33,969 nucleotides of DNA from an uncultured Verrucomicrobiota bacterium (lineage in GTDB: Bacteria > Verrucomicrobiota > Verrucomicrobiia > Limisphaerales > UBA9464). Shown in pieces: positions 8,834-17,841 of the stretch. The translations under genes and the position numbers were made by a program. Position 1 is the first letter of the stretch. Each line of letters begins with the position of its first letter. Location of the stretch: positions 1 through 33,969 of the forward strand of contig CAIJLV010000126.1 of the NCBI GenBank assembly GCA_903821635.1. The letters are read 5' to 3'. The notes beneath the pieces were generated by a model. It saw only the letters and a program-made list of their open reading frames with translations. It ran no database searches and was not told the origin of the DNA.

Positions 8834-9661
8834 ATGAAAAAACTCGCCGGACGGACGGCTATCCTCACCGGAGCCAGCGGAGGACTGGGCTCCCACTTGG
8901 TGCGCGCTTTGGCCGCGGAACACCTCAACCTGCTTTTGGTCGCCTTTCCAGGCGTCGAGCTCCCCAAAGTCCAGGCCGTGGCCGCCGAACAACCCGTGCG
9001 TGCGGAAGTGCTCACTGCCGATCTGCGGGTGGCCAGCGAACGCAGCCGGGTCATTGAGACCGCACTGCAGATTTACGGCCGCGTGGACTTACTGATCAAC
9101 AACGCGGGCGTCGAATACTCGGCGGCTTACCACGAACTGGCGGCTTCCCAAATCGCCGAAGTGCTCGCCGTGAATCTGGAGGCCCCCATGCTGCTTTCGT
9201 GGCAACTCCTGCCTCACCTGCTGGGCCGAAAACAGGGGCACATCGTCAACATCTCGTCCTTGGCCGGAAAAGCCGGACCGGGCTTTCAGGAACCCTATGC
9301 GGCGTCCAAAGCCGGGTTGGTCGCGTTCACACAGTCCCTGCGCGCCACCTATCGCGGGACCGGGGTGAGTGCGTCGGTGGTGATCCCCGGCTTCATTGAG
9401 GCCGGCATTTATTCGCGACTGAAAGAATCCACCGGGCGATCCGCCCCGGCCCTGCTCGGGGCCTGTTCGCCAGAGCGGGTTTGCCGGGCGGTTTTCCGCG
9501 CGATCCGCGAAGACCGGCCGGAGGTGATCGTCAACCGCTATCCGGTGCGCCCCCTGCTGGCCTTGTCGGCCTTGTCCCCAAGGTTTGGCGAATGGTTCAA
9601 TCGGGCCATCGGCGTCACGGAATTCTTCCGCCAGGCCGCCAAACTCAACCGCCGGCGCTGA
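8834..9661 (+). CDS. Short-chain dehydrogenase/reductase (SDR)
   Basis: A 275-residue Rossmann-fold oxidoreductase of the classical SDR type. It has the nucleotide-binding TGASGGLG at 12-19, NNAG near 89-92, Ser141/142, Tyr155 and Lys159 (YAASK). The closest broad group is 3-oxoacyl-reductase-like SDRs, but sequence alone does not fix the substrate. ATG 8834 (MKKLAGRTAILTG) is preferred over the ATG at 8789, which adds 15 residues not typical of the family. It lies upstream of a FadL-type porin and a methyltransferase/kinase cluster on the same strand, so a role in 3-hydroxyacyl metabolism is conceivable but unproven. Confidence 0.92.
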   Translation: MKKLAGRTAILTGASGGLGSHLVRALAAEHLNLLLVAFPGVELPKVQAVAAEQPVRAEVLTADLRVASERSRVIETALQIYGRVDLLINNAGVEYSAAYHELAASQIAEVLAVNLEAPMLLSWQLLPHLLGRKQGHIVNISSLAGKAGPGFQEPYAASKAGLVAFTQSLRATYRGTGVSASVVIPGFIEAGIYSRLKESTGRSAPALLGACSPERVCRAVFRAIREDRPEVIVNRYPVRPLLALSALSPRFGEWFNRAIGVTEFFRQAAKLNRRR

Positions 9662-9808
9662 ACACCCATGACTCAATCGAGTTTCCCCCCTCCCGGGCGC
9701 CGGGCGACCGAACTTACCCGGCAGACTGGGTTTGCCTCCGGTCCGCGTTGGCCGTCATTCTTTCGCCCAGTTCCCCAGACAATTCTTGCCCCAACTGCTC
9801 CCCCAACC

Positions 9809-11038
9809 ATGCCCCTCCCTCCGCTTCCCCGGCGATCAACTCAGCGACTGTTCACCGTGGGCATAGCCCTTGGACTCGCCGGCCCCAGCTTGGCCACCGG
9901 TTTTCGGTTGCCGGATCAAGACGCCTTTGCCACGGCCCGCGGCGAGGCGTTTGCCGCCACTGCCGACAACCCGTCAGCTATTTTTTACAATCCCGCCGGC
10001 ATCACCCAACTCACCGGGCAACAATTCCGCGGGGGTATTTACGGGATCAAGACGGATACGGACTACACCGCACCGGGCGGACAAGAATTCGACAACCGGC
10101 ACGACCTGCATGTGATTCCGCAGTTGTTCTATACGGTGAAACTGGAGTCGCTGCCGCTGGCTTTGGGTCTCGGCGTCTATTCACCCTATGGCCTAAGCAA
10201 CGAATGGCCGGAGGATACCGGCTTCCGCACGGTGGCCACCCGCGGCCGCCTCAGCTACTTCACAATCAACCCAGTGATCGCCTGGGAAATCACGCCGGGA
10301 CTGTCGATCGCCGCCGGCCCCAGCGTGAATTTTGCCGACTTGGATTTGCGGCAGGGTTTCGCCACGCCGCTGCCTGGCTTGGGGGATGTGTTCAGCTTCG
10401 AAGGCCAAGGCTGGGCGGCTGGCTACAACGCGGGCGTCTTGTGGAAGCTCAGTCCCCAAGTGCAGTTGGGCGTCAACTACCGCAGCGCCACCACCGTCGA
10501 CTTCGAGGGACACTCGAAATTGTCCGCCCCCGTCGACCTGCGCACCCCGGCGGCGGCGGAATGGGATTTCCCTCAGATGGTGGTCGCGGGAATTTCCTTT
10601 CGGCCGACGCCAGCTTGGAACCTCGAGTTCAACGTCGATTGGACCGGCTGGGACCGGCTCAACACCGTGGTCATTCACCAAGCACCGCTCCCGGACGCCG
10701 GGTTGGTGCTGAATTGGGAATCGAGCCTCTATTATGAGTTTGGTGCGACCCGATATCTCGCCCACGGATGGACGGTCAGCGCCGGCTATATCTACAATGA
10801 GAATTCGGTGCCAGACGCGACCTACAACCCGATCGTCGCCGATCTCAACCGGCACTTCTTGAGTGCGGGGTTCGGCCATCGGGGCGCCCGCTTTGACTTC
10901 GATTTCGCCTACCAGTTCGGCTACGGCCCGACCCGCACGGTGACCGGGAGCACCGTCTCCGCGTTCGGGCAGTCCGCCGACGGCAATTATGAGTTCCAAA
11001 GCCACGCCCTGTTTATCACCGGCGGCTGGCACTTTTGA
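9809..11038 (+). CDS. OmpP1/FadL/TodX family outer-membrane protein
   Basis: A 409-residue outer-membrane beta-barrel of the long-chain fatty-acid/hydrophobic-compound transport family. It has a signal peptide (FTVGIALGLAGPSLATG) and then the family hallmark NPSAIFYNPAGITQL in the N-terminal hatch region. The rest is alternating beta strands (LALGLGVYSPYGLSNEWP, VQLGVNYRS, LAHGWTVSAGYIYNENSVPD). The chain ends in GGWHF, with the C-terminal Phe expected for outer-membrane insertion. The frame extends upstream to 9668, but the signal peptide fixes the start at 9809. It lies 134 bases before the methyltransferase gene on the same strand. Uptake or release of a hydrophobic signal is a speculative role; nutrient fatty-acid uptake is the default. 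Confidence 0.92.
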   Translation: MPLPPLPRRSTQRLFTVGIALGLAGPSLATGFRLPDQDAFATARGEAFAATADNPSAIFYNPAGITQLTGQQFRGGIYGIKTDTDYTAPGGQEFDNRHDLHVIPQLFYTVKLESLPLALGLGVYSPYGLSNEWPEDTGFRTVATRGRLSYFTINPVIAWEITPGLSIAAGPSVNFADLDLRQGFATPLPGLGDVFSFEGQGWAAGYNAGVLWKLSPQVQLGVNYRSATTVDFEGHSKLSAPVDLRTPAAAEWDFPQMVVAGISFRPTPAWNLEFNVDWTGWDRLNTVVIHQAPLPDAGLVLNWESSLYYEFGATRYLAHGWTVSAGYIYNENSVPDATYNPIVADLNRHFLSAGFGHRGARFDFDFAYQFGYGPTRTVTGSTVSAFGQSADGNYEFQSHALFITGGWHF

Positions 11039-11172
11039 CCTGTGCATACTTTCGCCTCACCTGACGCCCGCCCCCCTGGCGGATTCCCGCTGGGTCAGCG
11101 CGCCCCTCGCCGCCCCTGGCGGGCCGAGCCTCAAGGCGGGCGGCCCGGCACCGCCAGAACCACCCCCATGCC

Positions 11173-12579
11173 ATGAGCGATCGCGATACCGTAATCAGTT
11201 GTCGCAATAGCCAGGGAACCGAAATTCGGGCAACCCCGGTTCGGCTGAACCGTTTCGCAGTCGTGTTCGAAGTCTATAATCCGTATAGCATTCTTCAGCT
11301 TTCGGAGGTCCTACTCGACTTCCGGATCAGCATCGGCGAGCGGTTGCTCTATGCTGGACGAGCGGTGGTCAGCAACATCGTCAATGCCGGCATCATGCTG
11401 GTGTGCGAAGCCGCGCTGGAGGAATCCTGGTTGGACGTGGACCTCTTTGCGCCGATGAACCAGCCCAACCGGCTACGGACCGAGCTGGAAGGCTTCATGA
11501 AGGAAGCCGTGAAGATTCACGCGGTGAGCCGAGACTTCAAGGTGGTGGTGGCAGATATGCACAGCATGTTCACCGACCTCAGGCACTGGTTGGAGCAGGT
11601 CGAACTTGGCATTCGCTCGCTGCCCAGCGGCGATCTTGGGCAGCGTGAGCGGCAGATCATCGCGGAGATCGGCCCGCCGGTGGGGCCGGCCTTCGACGAA
11701 CTTTTCCGGCGCTTCGAGGCGATCGCCGGCGCCGTGGATGTCGCCGCCCACGCCATGCACCGGACCTATATGCGCCGGCTCCTGCACCCGCTGGTGCTGT
11801 GCGCGCCCTTCGCCTACCGCACTTTCCAGAAGCCGCTCGGTTATGCCGGCGACTACCTGATGGTAAATATGATCCTGTCGGAAGCCTTGGAAGGCAGCTC
11901 GCTCTTTGCCAAGGCGGTGCACGCTTGGTTCCTGACCCAGCCGCCCGCCGAAGCGCACCGTAACCGCATTCGTTACCTGCTCGAAATCCTGACGCACGAA
12001 ACCACCCGGGTGGCCGCCCGTGGCCGCCGCCTGCGCGTCTTCAACCTCGGTTGTGGCCCAGCCGGTGAAGTGCAGCGCTTCATCGCTGGCGGCCCACTCG
12101 CGGATCATGCGGACTTGGTGTTGGCGGACTTTAACGACGAGACAATTGAGTTCACCCGTGACCGAGTGGCTAAGTTAAAAGCCGAACACGGCCGAACCAC
12201 CGGGGTCGAATTTTTGAAAAAATCAGTGCACCAAGTGCTCAAGGAATCAGGCCGCAGCGATGGCACCGAACCCCGCTATGACCTCGTCTATTGCGCCGGC
12301 CTGTTTGATTATCTGTCCGACCGGATCTGCCAACGGTTGATGAATATCTTTTACGAAATGGTGGCCCCCGGCGGCCTGCTGGTCGTCACCAATGTCGAGG
12401 CGAGCAATCCCGCCCGCAACGGCATGGAATTTCTCTTGGAATGGCATTTGATTCACCGCGGCCAAGACCAACTGAAACGACTCCATCCCCTGGCTGCCCC
12501 CGAGGGGGCGGTCGTCACCAAAGCCGACGTCACCGGCGTCAACATCTACCTTGAAGTCCGCAAGCCAGGAGCAACCTGA
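11173..12579 (+). CDS. SAM-dependent methyltransferase, PhcB-like (fatty-acid methyl ester signal synthase candidate)
   Basis: A 468-residue protein in three parts. Residues ~1-100 are a PilZ-like beta domain (TPVRLNRFAVVFEVYNPYSI). Residues ~110-280 are helical with FQKPLGYAGDYLMVNMIL. Residues ~285-465 are a class I SAM methyltransferase with motif I FNLGCGPAGEVQRFI (from 290), the acidic LVLADFND, then YDLVYCAGLFDYLSD and GGLLVVTNVE. The layout and the NLGCGPA-EVQRF and PLGYAGDY-type motifs match proteins annotated as extracellular-factor 3-hydroxypalmitic acid methyl ester biosynthesis proteins (PhcB of Ralstonia). Those methylate a 3-hydroxy fatty acid to make the quorum signal. It is the first of four tightly linked signalling genes. 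The methyltransferase fold is certain; the lipid substrate is inferred from family memory and context. Confidence 0.85.
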   Translation: MSDRDTVISCRNSQGTEIRATPVRLNRFAVVFEVYNPYSILQLSEVLLDFRISIGERLLYAGRAVVSNIVNAGIMLVCEAALEESWLDVDLFAPMNQPNRLRTELEGFMKEAVKIHAVSRDFKVVVADMHSMFTDLRHWLEQVELGIRSLPSGDLGQRERQIIAEIGPPVGPAFDELFRRFEAIAGAVDVAAHAMHRTYMRRLLHPLVLCAPFAYRTFQKPLGYAGDYLMVNMILSEALEGSSLFAKAVHAWFLTQPPAEAHRNRIRYLLEILTHETTRVAARGRRLRVFNLGCGPAGEVQRFIAGGPLADHADLVLADFNDETIEFTRDRVAKLKAEHGRTTGVEFLKKSVHQVLKESGRSDGTEPRYDLVYCAGLFDYLSDRICQRLMNIFYEMVAPGGLLVVTNVEASNPARNGMEFLLEWHLIHRGQDQLKRLHPLAAPEGAVVTKADVTGVNIYLEVRKPGAT

Positions 12580-15283
12580 AGCCCTGCTCGACCGCGAGCC
12601 GGAGTTAAGGCGGGCGTTTGAGTTGGAGGAGCAGGAGCAACGGATCCGATTGGGCAAAGTCGGTGCCGTGCTGGTGGCCTTGCTAATGCCGCTTGGCGTC
12701 GTGCTGGACGTGATGGTTTATCCTGGGGAGACGCTGACGCTGATTTATTTCCTGATGCTCCGCGCGTTCAGTTGCCTGCTGGCCTTGATCCTCTGGGCTT
12801 GGCTGCACACGCCGCGCGGCGAGGCCCATGCGCGGTTCGCTGGACTGGCGCTGGCGTTGATTCCCACCGCGTGCATCGCCGTCATGATCGCCATCAAGGA
12901 CGGCTGGAACTCCCCCTACTACGCCGGTCTGAATCTCGTGCTGCTGGCGGTAAACGTCGTCGTGCATTGGAACCTCCGGGAATCCGTCACGGTCACCGGT
13001 TTGGTGATCGGCTTCTACGCCCTCGCAGGCTTCGCGAATGGCTCGCCGGCGAGCAGCGGAGGCGGCTTCAACAACTTCTATTTCCTGTTCCTGACTGGGA
13101 TCATCGTGGTGACCGGCAACGTGTTCTACAATGCCCTCCGCCGCCGGGAGTTTGTGGCGCGCGCGGAGTTGAAGCTGAGCGAACAACGCCTCGCCCTAAC
13201 GAACCGGAGCCTGCAATCCAGTCAGCAGGAACTTGAGCAGACCAACCTACGGCTGCGCGAACTCGACCAATCCAAGGACCGCTTCTTCGCCAACATCAGC
13301 CACGAACTCCGCACCCCGCTCACACTCCTCATCGCGCCACTGGAATCCCTGCGCAGCACTCCGGGCGTTCACTCCGACCCCACGGTGCGCGAGTATCTGG
13401 ACACCATGCACAGCAACGGCATGCGGCTGCTCAAACTGATCAACGACTTGCTCGAACTGGTCCGTTTGGATTCCGGCACCCTGAAGTTGCAGTGTGCCCC
13501 AGTGCCAGCCGACGAATTCTTGCGTGGACTGATGCAGACGCTCCGCTGCGTGGCCGAAGAAAAGGGATTGCGACTGCACTGCTCCATCGCGGCCGACGTG
13601 ACCCACCTCTTCGCCGATGCCGACAGACTGGAAAAGATCTTCCTAAACCTGCTTTTCAACGCGGTGAAATTTACTCCCGGCGGCGGCGAGGTGGCGATTC
13701 TCGGAGAACGCGACGGGGACTTTGCCCTGCTCTCCGTCCGAGACACCGGCGTGGGCATCAGCCCACAGCAATTACCCCTCATCTTTAGTCGATTTTGGCA
13801 GGCAGACTCCTCGACTCAGCGGAAGTTTCAAGGTGCCGGCATCGGCCTCTCGCTGGTGAAAGAACTCGTGGAGGCGCACGGCGGTTCCGTGAGTGCCACC
13901 AGCACCCCCGACCAAGGCACGACCATGCTCGTGCGATTGCCGCTCGCCTCGCCCGCAGATTGGGCAGCCAGCCGCCCCCCGCTTAGTAATCAAGCCGACG
14001 CCTCCGCAGCCCCCCCACCCGAGAAAGAGGCCTGGATCGAAGGCCTCTACCGCCGCGCCGAACTGTCCGGCTACGCGCCGCTGCGCCCCCCCTTGCGCCC
14101 TTGGACACCGACCAGTCCCACGCGGCGGCGGCGGCCTAGGCTGCTGCTCGCAGACGACGAACCGGACATGCTGCGCTTCCTCAAATCGCAACTGACCGAA
14201 GATTATGAAGTAATCGAAGCCAGCGACGGCCATCAAGCGTTCAGCCTCGCCACTCAACTGCTACCCGACGTGATGATTTGCGACATGATGATGCCCGGAA
14301 AAGACGGCCTTACGGTTTGCCGCGAACTCCGTGAGCAGACGGCCACCCGGTCCGTGCCCTTCCTCATGCTGACCGCCCGGGCGGACGACGAGACGAAGCT
14401 TGCAGCGCTCGCCGCCGGCGCCAGCGACTTCCTCCCCAAACCCTTCTCGTCCCAAGAGCTGCGCCTCCGGTTAAAAAATTTGGCCGATGCCCACCAACTC
14501 CAAAAAGAGGTCAACTGGCAGAACAAGAAGCTCGAAGCCACCTTGGAACAATTGAAGGAAACCGAGACGCACCTCGTGCAGACCGAAAAGCTCGCCTCCC
14601 TCGGCCGCCTCAGTGCCGGCATCATCCACGAGATCAACAATCCGCTGAACTACGCGCTAACCGCCATGCACGTCATTCGGAAGTGCGGGCCCAAATTACC
14701 CGCCGCCGAACAAACCGACTTCAATGAATCCGTGGCCGACGCGGAGGACGGACTGCGCCGGGTCGCCCACATCGTAAGTGACCTGCGTTCGTTCACCCAC
14801 AACCACTCCGGCCCCGGCCAGATGCTAAACGTAACGCCGTTGCTGGGACGGCTCCCGCGCCTGTTTTCAGCCGAGCTCAACGATCCCATCCGGCTGCGCC
14901 TCGAAGTGCCCGATGAGTTGGAAGTTTTCGCTCACGCCAATCGGCTCCAGCAAGTGCTCATCAACCTCGTCCAAAACTCCCTTGACGCCTTGAAGACCCG
15001 GGCAGAAGAGGCGCCCCCACCGGAAATCCTCGTCACCGCCGGCCTTACCGCGAGCGGGCCGTTCATCACCGTGCGTGACAATGGGCCCGGCATCCCCTCC
15101 GAGATTATGGACCGGATCTTTGATCCGTTCTTCACCACCAAGGAAGTCGGAGCCGGCATGGGCCTCGGCCTGAGCATCTGTTACCGCATCATGAGCGAAG
15201 CTGGTGGCCGAATCCGCGTGAACAACCAACCGGGCAAATTCTGCGAATTCATTTTGGAGTTTGCCCCCGCCCCTGAATCCTAG
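12551..15283 (+). CDS. Six-TM hybrid histidine kinase with receiver and second kinase module (PhcS/PhcR-like fusion)
   Basis: A 910-residue membrane sensor. Residues ~35-196 hold about six hydrophobic segments, resembling the sensor part of the PhcS/LqsS/CqsS type. A short coiled coil leads to a first kinase module with phosphoacceptor His251 (ISHELRTPL) and an ATPase domain ([27 protein letters not shown]). A receiver follows at ~532-650 with Asp578 (CDMMMPG) and the conserved Lys in LPKPFS. A second kinase module then has His693 ([11 protein letters not shown]), [17 protein letters not shown] and MGLGLSI. Phosphate could pass from His251 to Asp578, with the second kinase as output. It starts at TTG 12551, overlapping the methyltransferase by 29 bases; no in-frame ATG is available near the N-terminus, so the start is uncertain by some residues. 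Confidence 0.92.
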   Translation: MKSASQEQPEALLDREPELRRAFELEEQEQRIRLGKVGAVLVALLMPLGVVLDVMVYPGETLTLIYFLMLRAFSCLLALILWAWLHTPRGEAHARFAGLALALIPTACIAVMIAIKDGWNSPYYAGLNLVLLAVNVVVHWNLRESVTVTGLVIGFYALAGFANGSPASSGGGFNNFYFLFLTGIIVVTGNVFYNALRRREFVARAELKLSEQRLALTNRSLQSSQQELEQTNLRLRELDQSKDRFFANISHELRTPLTLLIAPLESLRSTPGVHSDPTVREYLDTMHSNGMRLLKLINDLLELVRLDSGTLKLQCAPVPADEFLRGLMQTLRCVAEEKGLRLHCSIAADVTHLFADADRLEKIFLNLLFNAVKFTPGGGEVAILGERDGDFALLSVRDTGVGISPQQLPLIFSRFWQADSSTQRKFQGAGIGLSLVKELVEAHGGSVSATSTPDQGTTMLVRLPLASPADWAASRPPLSNQADASAAPPPEKEAWIEGLYRRAELSGYAPLRPPLRPWTPTSPTRRRRPRLLLADDEPDMLRFLKSQLTEDYEVIEASDGHQAFSLATQLLPDVMICDMMMPGKDGLTVCRELREQTATRSVPFLMLTARADDETKLAALAAGASDFLPKPFSSQELRLRLKNLADAHQLQKEVNWQNKKLEATLEQLKETETHLVQTEKLASLGRLSAGIIHEINNPLNYALTAMHVIRKCGPKLPAAEQTDFNESVADAEDGLRRVAHIVSDLRSFTHNHSGPGQMLNVTPLLGRLPRLFSAELNDPIRLRLEVPDELEVFAHANRLQQVLINLVQNSLDALKTRAEEAPPPEILVTAGLTASGPFITVRDNGPGIPSEIMDRIFDPFFTTKEVGAGMGLGLSICYRIMSEAGGRIRVNNQPGKFCEFILEFAPAPES

Positions 15284-15301
15284 CAAAACCCTGTCTGTAA
15301 G

Positions 15302-16567
15302 ATGGAACAACCCTACGACTACAAACGCTTCGCCGTGCTTTATGTGGATGACGAAGAAAAGTCACTCCGGGGACTGGTCCGGGCACAATCAGAGCATTTT
15401 CGAATCCTAACCGCCCCCAACGCCGATGAAGGCTGGCGCTTGCTCAATGAGCACATCGACGAGATCGGCGTGCTCATGTCCGACCAGCGGATGCCGGGAG
15501 TCAAAGGCGTGCAGTTGCTGGAAAAATCCCGCCAGTTGCGCCCGCGCATCATTCGGATCTTGGCCACAGCCTACACCGACATGGAGGCGGCCGTGGAGGC
15601 GGTGAATACCGGCGCCATTTACAAATACGTCTCCAAGCCGTTCGAGCTCGGCCCGCTCGAAATCACGCTCAAGCGGAGTCTTGAATTCTTCATGGTGCAG
15701 CGCGAACGCGATGCCCTCCTCCGTGAGAAACTCTCGGTGCTGCACAAGATGGTCATCACCGACCGGGTGCTCGGTCTCGGCGTGATGGCTTCCGGGTTGA
15801 GCCACAATCTCCGCAACTCGATGTCGGCGGTGCGCACTTTCCTCGAATTGACCCCCGAGATGCTCCACCGCGAGCGACTGGATCTCGACCGACTGCAGCA
15901 CCCCTCCTTCTGGCACGACTTTCACAGCAAGGTGCAGGGCCGCCTCAAAGCCGTGATCGAAGTCCTCGACGGCGTTTCCCACTTCACCGAACCGCTCCAA
16001 CCGGTCTTTCGCCACGACGCCAATCCCGCTGCGGTTGTCCAGCAGGGCGTCGATTGCCTGCGCGAGGAATTCCGCGCCAAAGGCGTCACCCTAAACAATC
16101 GGGTGCCCTCGGATCTGCCCACATTGAAGGTCGATGGCGATCGGTTTCCCCGACTCTTCGAACTGCTACTGCGGGACGAGCTTTCCAATCTCCAAGCCGG
16201 GGCCACCGTAGAAATCGACGGCCGGCTCATTCCAGCCACTGAAACCAGCGGCGCCGAAGTCGAGCTGAGCCTCAGCGACAATGGGCCCGGTCTTCCCGAA
16301 GAGGCGTTACGATCCGTGTTTGATCCGTTCTTTACCCGGACCGACCAGCCCGCCGAATTCGGCATCGGTCTGATGGCCTCGTTCTTTATCGTCCACCACC
16401 ACGGCGGGCGCATCGAAGTCCAAGGCCGCCCCGAAGGCGGCCTCCGCTATGTCATCCGCCTACCCATGGATCGCCCGAGCGGAGTGGCCGGCGAACAAGG
16501 GGGAGATTTCCTCGCCCGGCTCATGACGAATGAGCGGCTGTGGGAAAAACTCCTCGCCACCTCATGA
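15302..16567 (+). CDS. Receiver-histidine kinase protein (PhcQ/PhcR-like)
   Basis: A 421-residue soluble protein. An N-terminal receiver (~10-130) has the acidic pair in LYVDDEEKSL, phospho-Asp61 in MSDQRMPG, Thr in ILATAY and Lys in YVSKPFE. A helical linker follows, then a kinase dimerisation segment with His168 (ASGLSHNLRNSMSAVRTFLE). The ATPase domain has DNGPGLP, FDPFFTRTD and FGIGLMASFFIVHHHGG; its N-box is poorly conserved (LRDELSNLQAGA), so kinase activity should not be assumed. There is no DNA-binding domain. It starts 18 bases after the hybrid kinase and its stop overlaps the next start (ATGA). The architecture matches response regulators of phc-type loci that end in a kinase domain. 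Confidence 0.9.
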   Translation: MEQPYDYKRFAVLYVDDEEKSLRGLVRAQSEHFRILTAPNADEGWRLLNEHIDEIGVLMSDQRMPGVKGVQLLEKSRQLRPRIIRILATAYTDMEAAVEAVNTGAIYKYVSKPFELGPLEITLKRSLEFFMVQRERDALLREKLSVLHKMVITDRVLGLGVMASGLSHNLRNSMSAVRTFLELTPEMLHRERLDLDRLQHPSFWHDFHSKVQGRLKAVIEVLDGVSHFTEPLQPVFRHDANPAAVVQQGVDCLREEFRAKGVTLNNRVPSDLPTLKVDGDRFPRLFELLLRDELSNLQAGATVEIDGRLIPATETSGAEVELSLSDNGPGLPEEALRSVFDPFFTRTDQPAEFGIGLMASFFIVHHHGGRIEVQGRPEGGLRYVIRLPMDRPSGVAGEQGGDFLARLMTNERLWEKLLATS

Positions 16568-17820
16568 ACCTCAGCCCCAGTCCTGCACCGCACCTGCGCC
16601 CAGTTCTCGCTGCGAGCGGAACCGCCATCGCCGCTCCGGCCCGCGGCCGACTGCTGCTCGTCGATTCCGACCCCCTGATCCGACAGGCGATTGAACAAAT
16701 TTTCGGGCTCGATTTCGCCGTCTTTGCTTTTGGTTCCGCGACCGATGCGCTCGATTCACTTGGCCCGGAGTCGTTCGACATCGTGCTTGCAGACCAACAC
16801 CTAACCGGCATGTCGGGCGGGGAGTTGGTGCAACGGTTGCACGCCATTCAGCCTGACGTTCAAGCCATCCTCCTGAGAACCGGCGTCAATTCCGACGCCC
16901 TCGCTGAAGCGAACCTTGGAGAAGTGTTCGCTGTCGTGCGCAAGCCCTTCGACGTGTCCGGCCTCCGGGAACTCGTCTTCCAAGCCCACGCCCAAGCCAT
17001 CAACCGGCGGGCCGACCGGGCATACCGGACCCGACTCGAACAGCAGGCTCACCTCGCCGAATCCTTCCGGCTCGAACGCGACATCTACGCCGGCGCGCTA
17101 CACGACCTGAATGGCTCCCTGACCGTCATCCATTCCGTAGCCGAAGCCCTTGCCCTCGATCTTTCGCAGGCCGCACCGACGCCCGCGCGAGCCGGCACCG
17201 GCCAATTACAGGAGCTCCTGAATGACTTGCACCACCAGAGCTCCATGGCCATCGAAATTGCCCGCCGCAGCATGCGACTGCTCCGGCACAACCATGACCA
17301 AGAGCGTTGCGATGCCAAATCCCTTTTGGAAGACTTGGGTTACCTGCTGCGTTCCCATCGTTCCGCTCGGGGGCATCAACTGCGGGTGAACCCTCCACTC
17401 GCCCCCTTGCTATTGCACGCAAGCGCCGCCGATGTCTTTCGGATGGTCACCAACCTCGGACTAAACGCGTTACAGGCGACAAACCGGCCGCACCGCGTGG
17501 ACATCGAATGTTGGACGGTTCGAGAAGCATTACCGACCGCTCCCCCCTCGACTCTTGGTTCGCTTACTTTTTGGATCCGGGACAATTTCCAGAACCAGCC
17601 TCCCTTCGTCGCCATCGCGATCCGAGACGACGGCCCAGGAGTCCCTGCCAGCTTGGTGCCGCGGCTATTCCGGGAAAGTCTCACCACCAAGCCGGACGGC
17701 GAAGGCACAGGTTTGGGGTTGACCGTGGTTTACCGGGCCCTGCTCGAAAACAAGGTGGCTCTACACTTCACGACCGTGCCCGGACGCGGCACCTGCATCA
17801 CGCTCTATCTGCCAGCGTGA
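16564..17820 (+). CDS. Second receiver-histidine kinase protein
   Basis: A 418-residue soluble protein starting at the ATG that overlaps the upstream stop. The receiver spans ~30-150, with LLLVDSDPL in place of the usual Asp-Asp-Glu, phospho-Asp77 in VLADQHLTG, and Lys in VVRKPFD. The kinase part has His180 (HDLNGSLTVIHSVAEAL) and an ATPase domain with NLGLNALQAT, IRDDGPGVP and GEGTGLGLTVV, all well preserved. It is a diverged relative of the preceding protein, suggesting an old duplication. No DNA-binding domain is present. It converges on topoisomerase III; a 6-bp hairpin overlaps its stop. Confidence 0.9.
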   Translation: MNLSPSPAPHLRPVLAASGTAIAAPARGRLLLVDSDPLIRQAIEQIFGLDFAVFAFGSATDALDSLGPESFDIVLADQHLTGMSGGELVQRLHAIQPDVQAILLRTGVNSDALAEANLGEVFAVVRKPFDVSGLRELVFQAHAQAINRRADRAYRTRLEQQAHLAESFRLERDIYAGALHDLNGSLTVIHSVAEALALDLSQAAPTPARAGTGQLQELLNDLHHQSSMAIEIARRSMRLLRHNHDQERCDAKSLLEDLGYLLRSHRSARGHQLRVNPPLAPLLLHASAADVFRMVTNLGLNALQATNRPHRVDIECWTVREALPTAPPSTLGSLTFWIRDNFQNQPPFVAIAIRDDGPGVPASLVPRLFRESLTTKPDGEGTGLGLTVVYRALLENKVALHFTTVPGRGTCITLYLPA

Positions 17821-17832
17821 CTAGCCCGCTGG
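17812..17832 (+). terminator. Weak hairpin at end of the signalling operon
   Basis: CCAGCG (17812-17817) pairs with CGCTGG (17827-17832) across a 9-base loop that includes the stop codon. It lacks a T run, so termination here is uncertain. Confidence 0.25.
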
Positions 17833-17841
17833 GTCAGTCGC

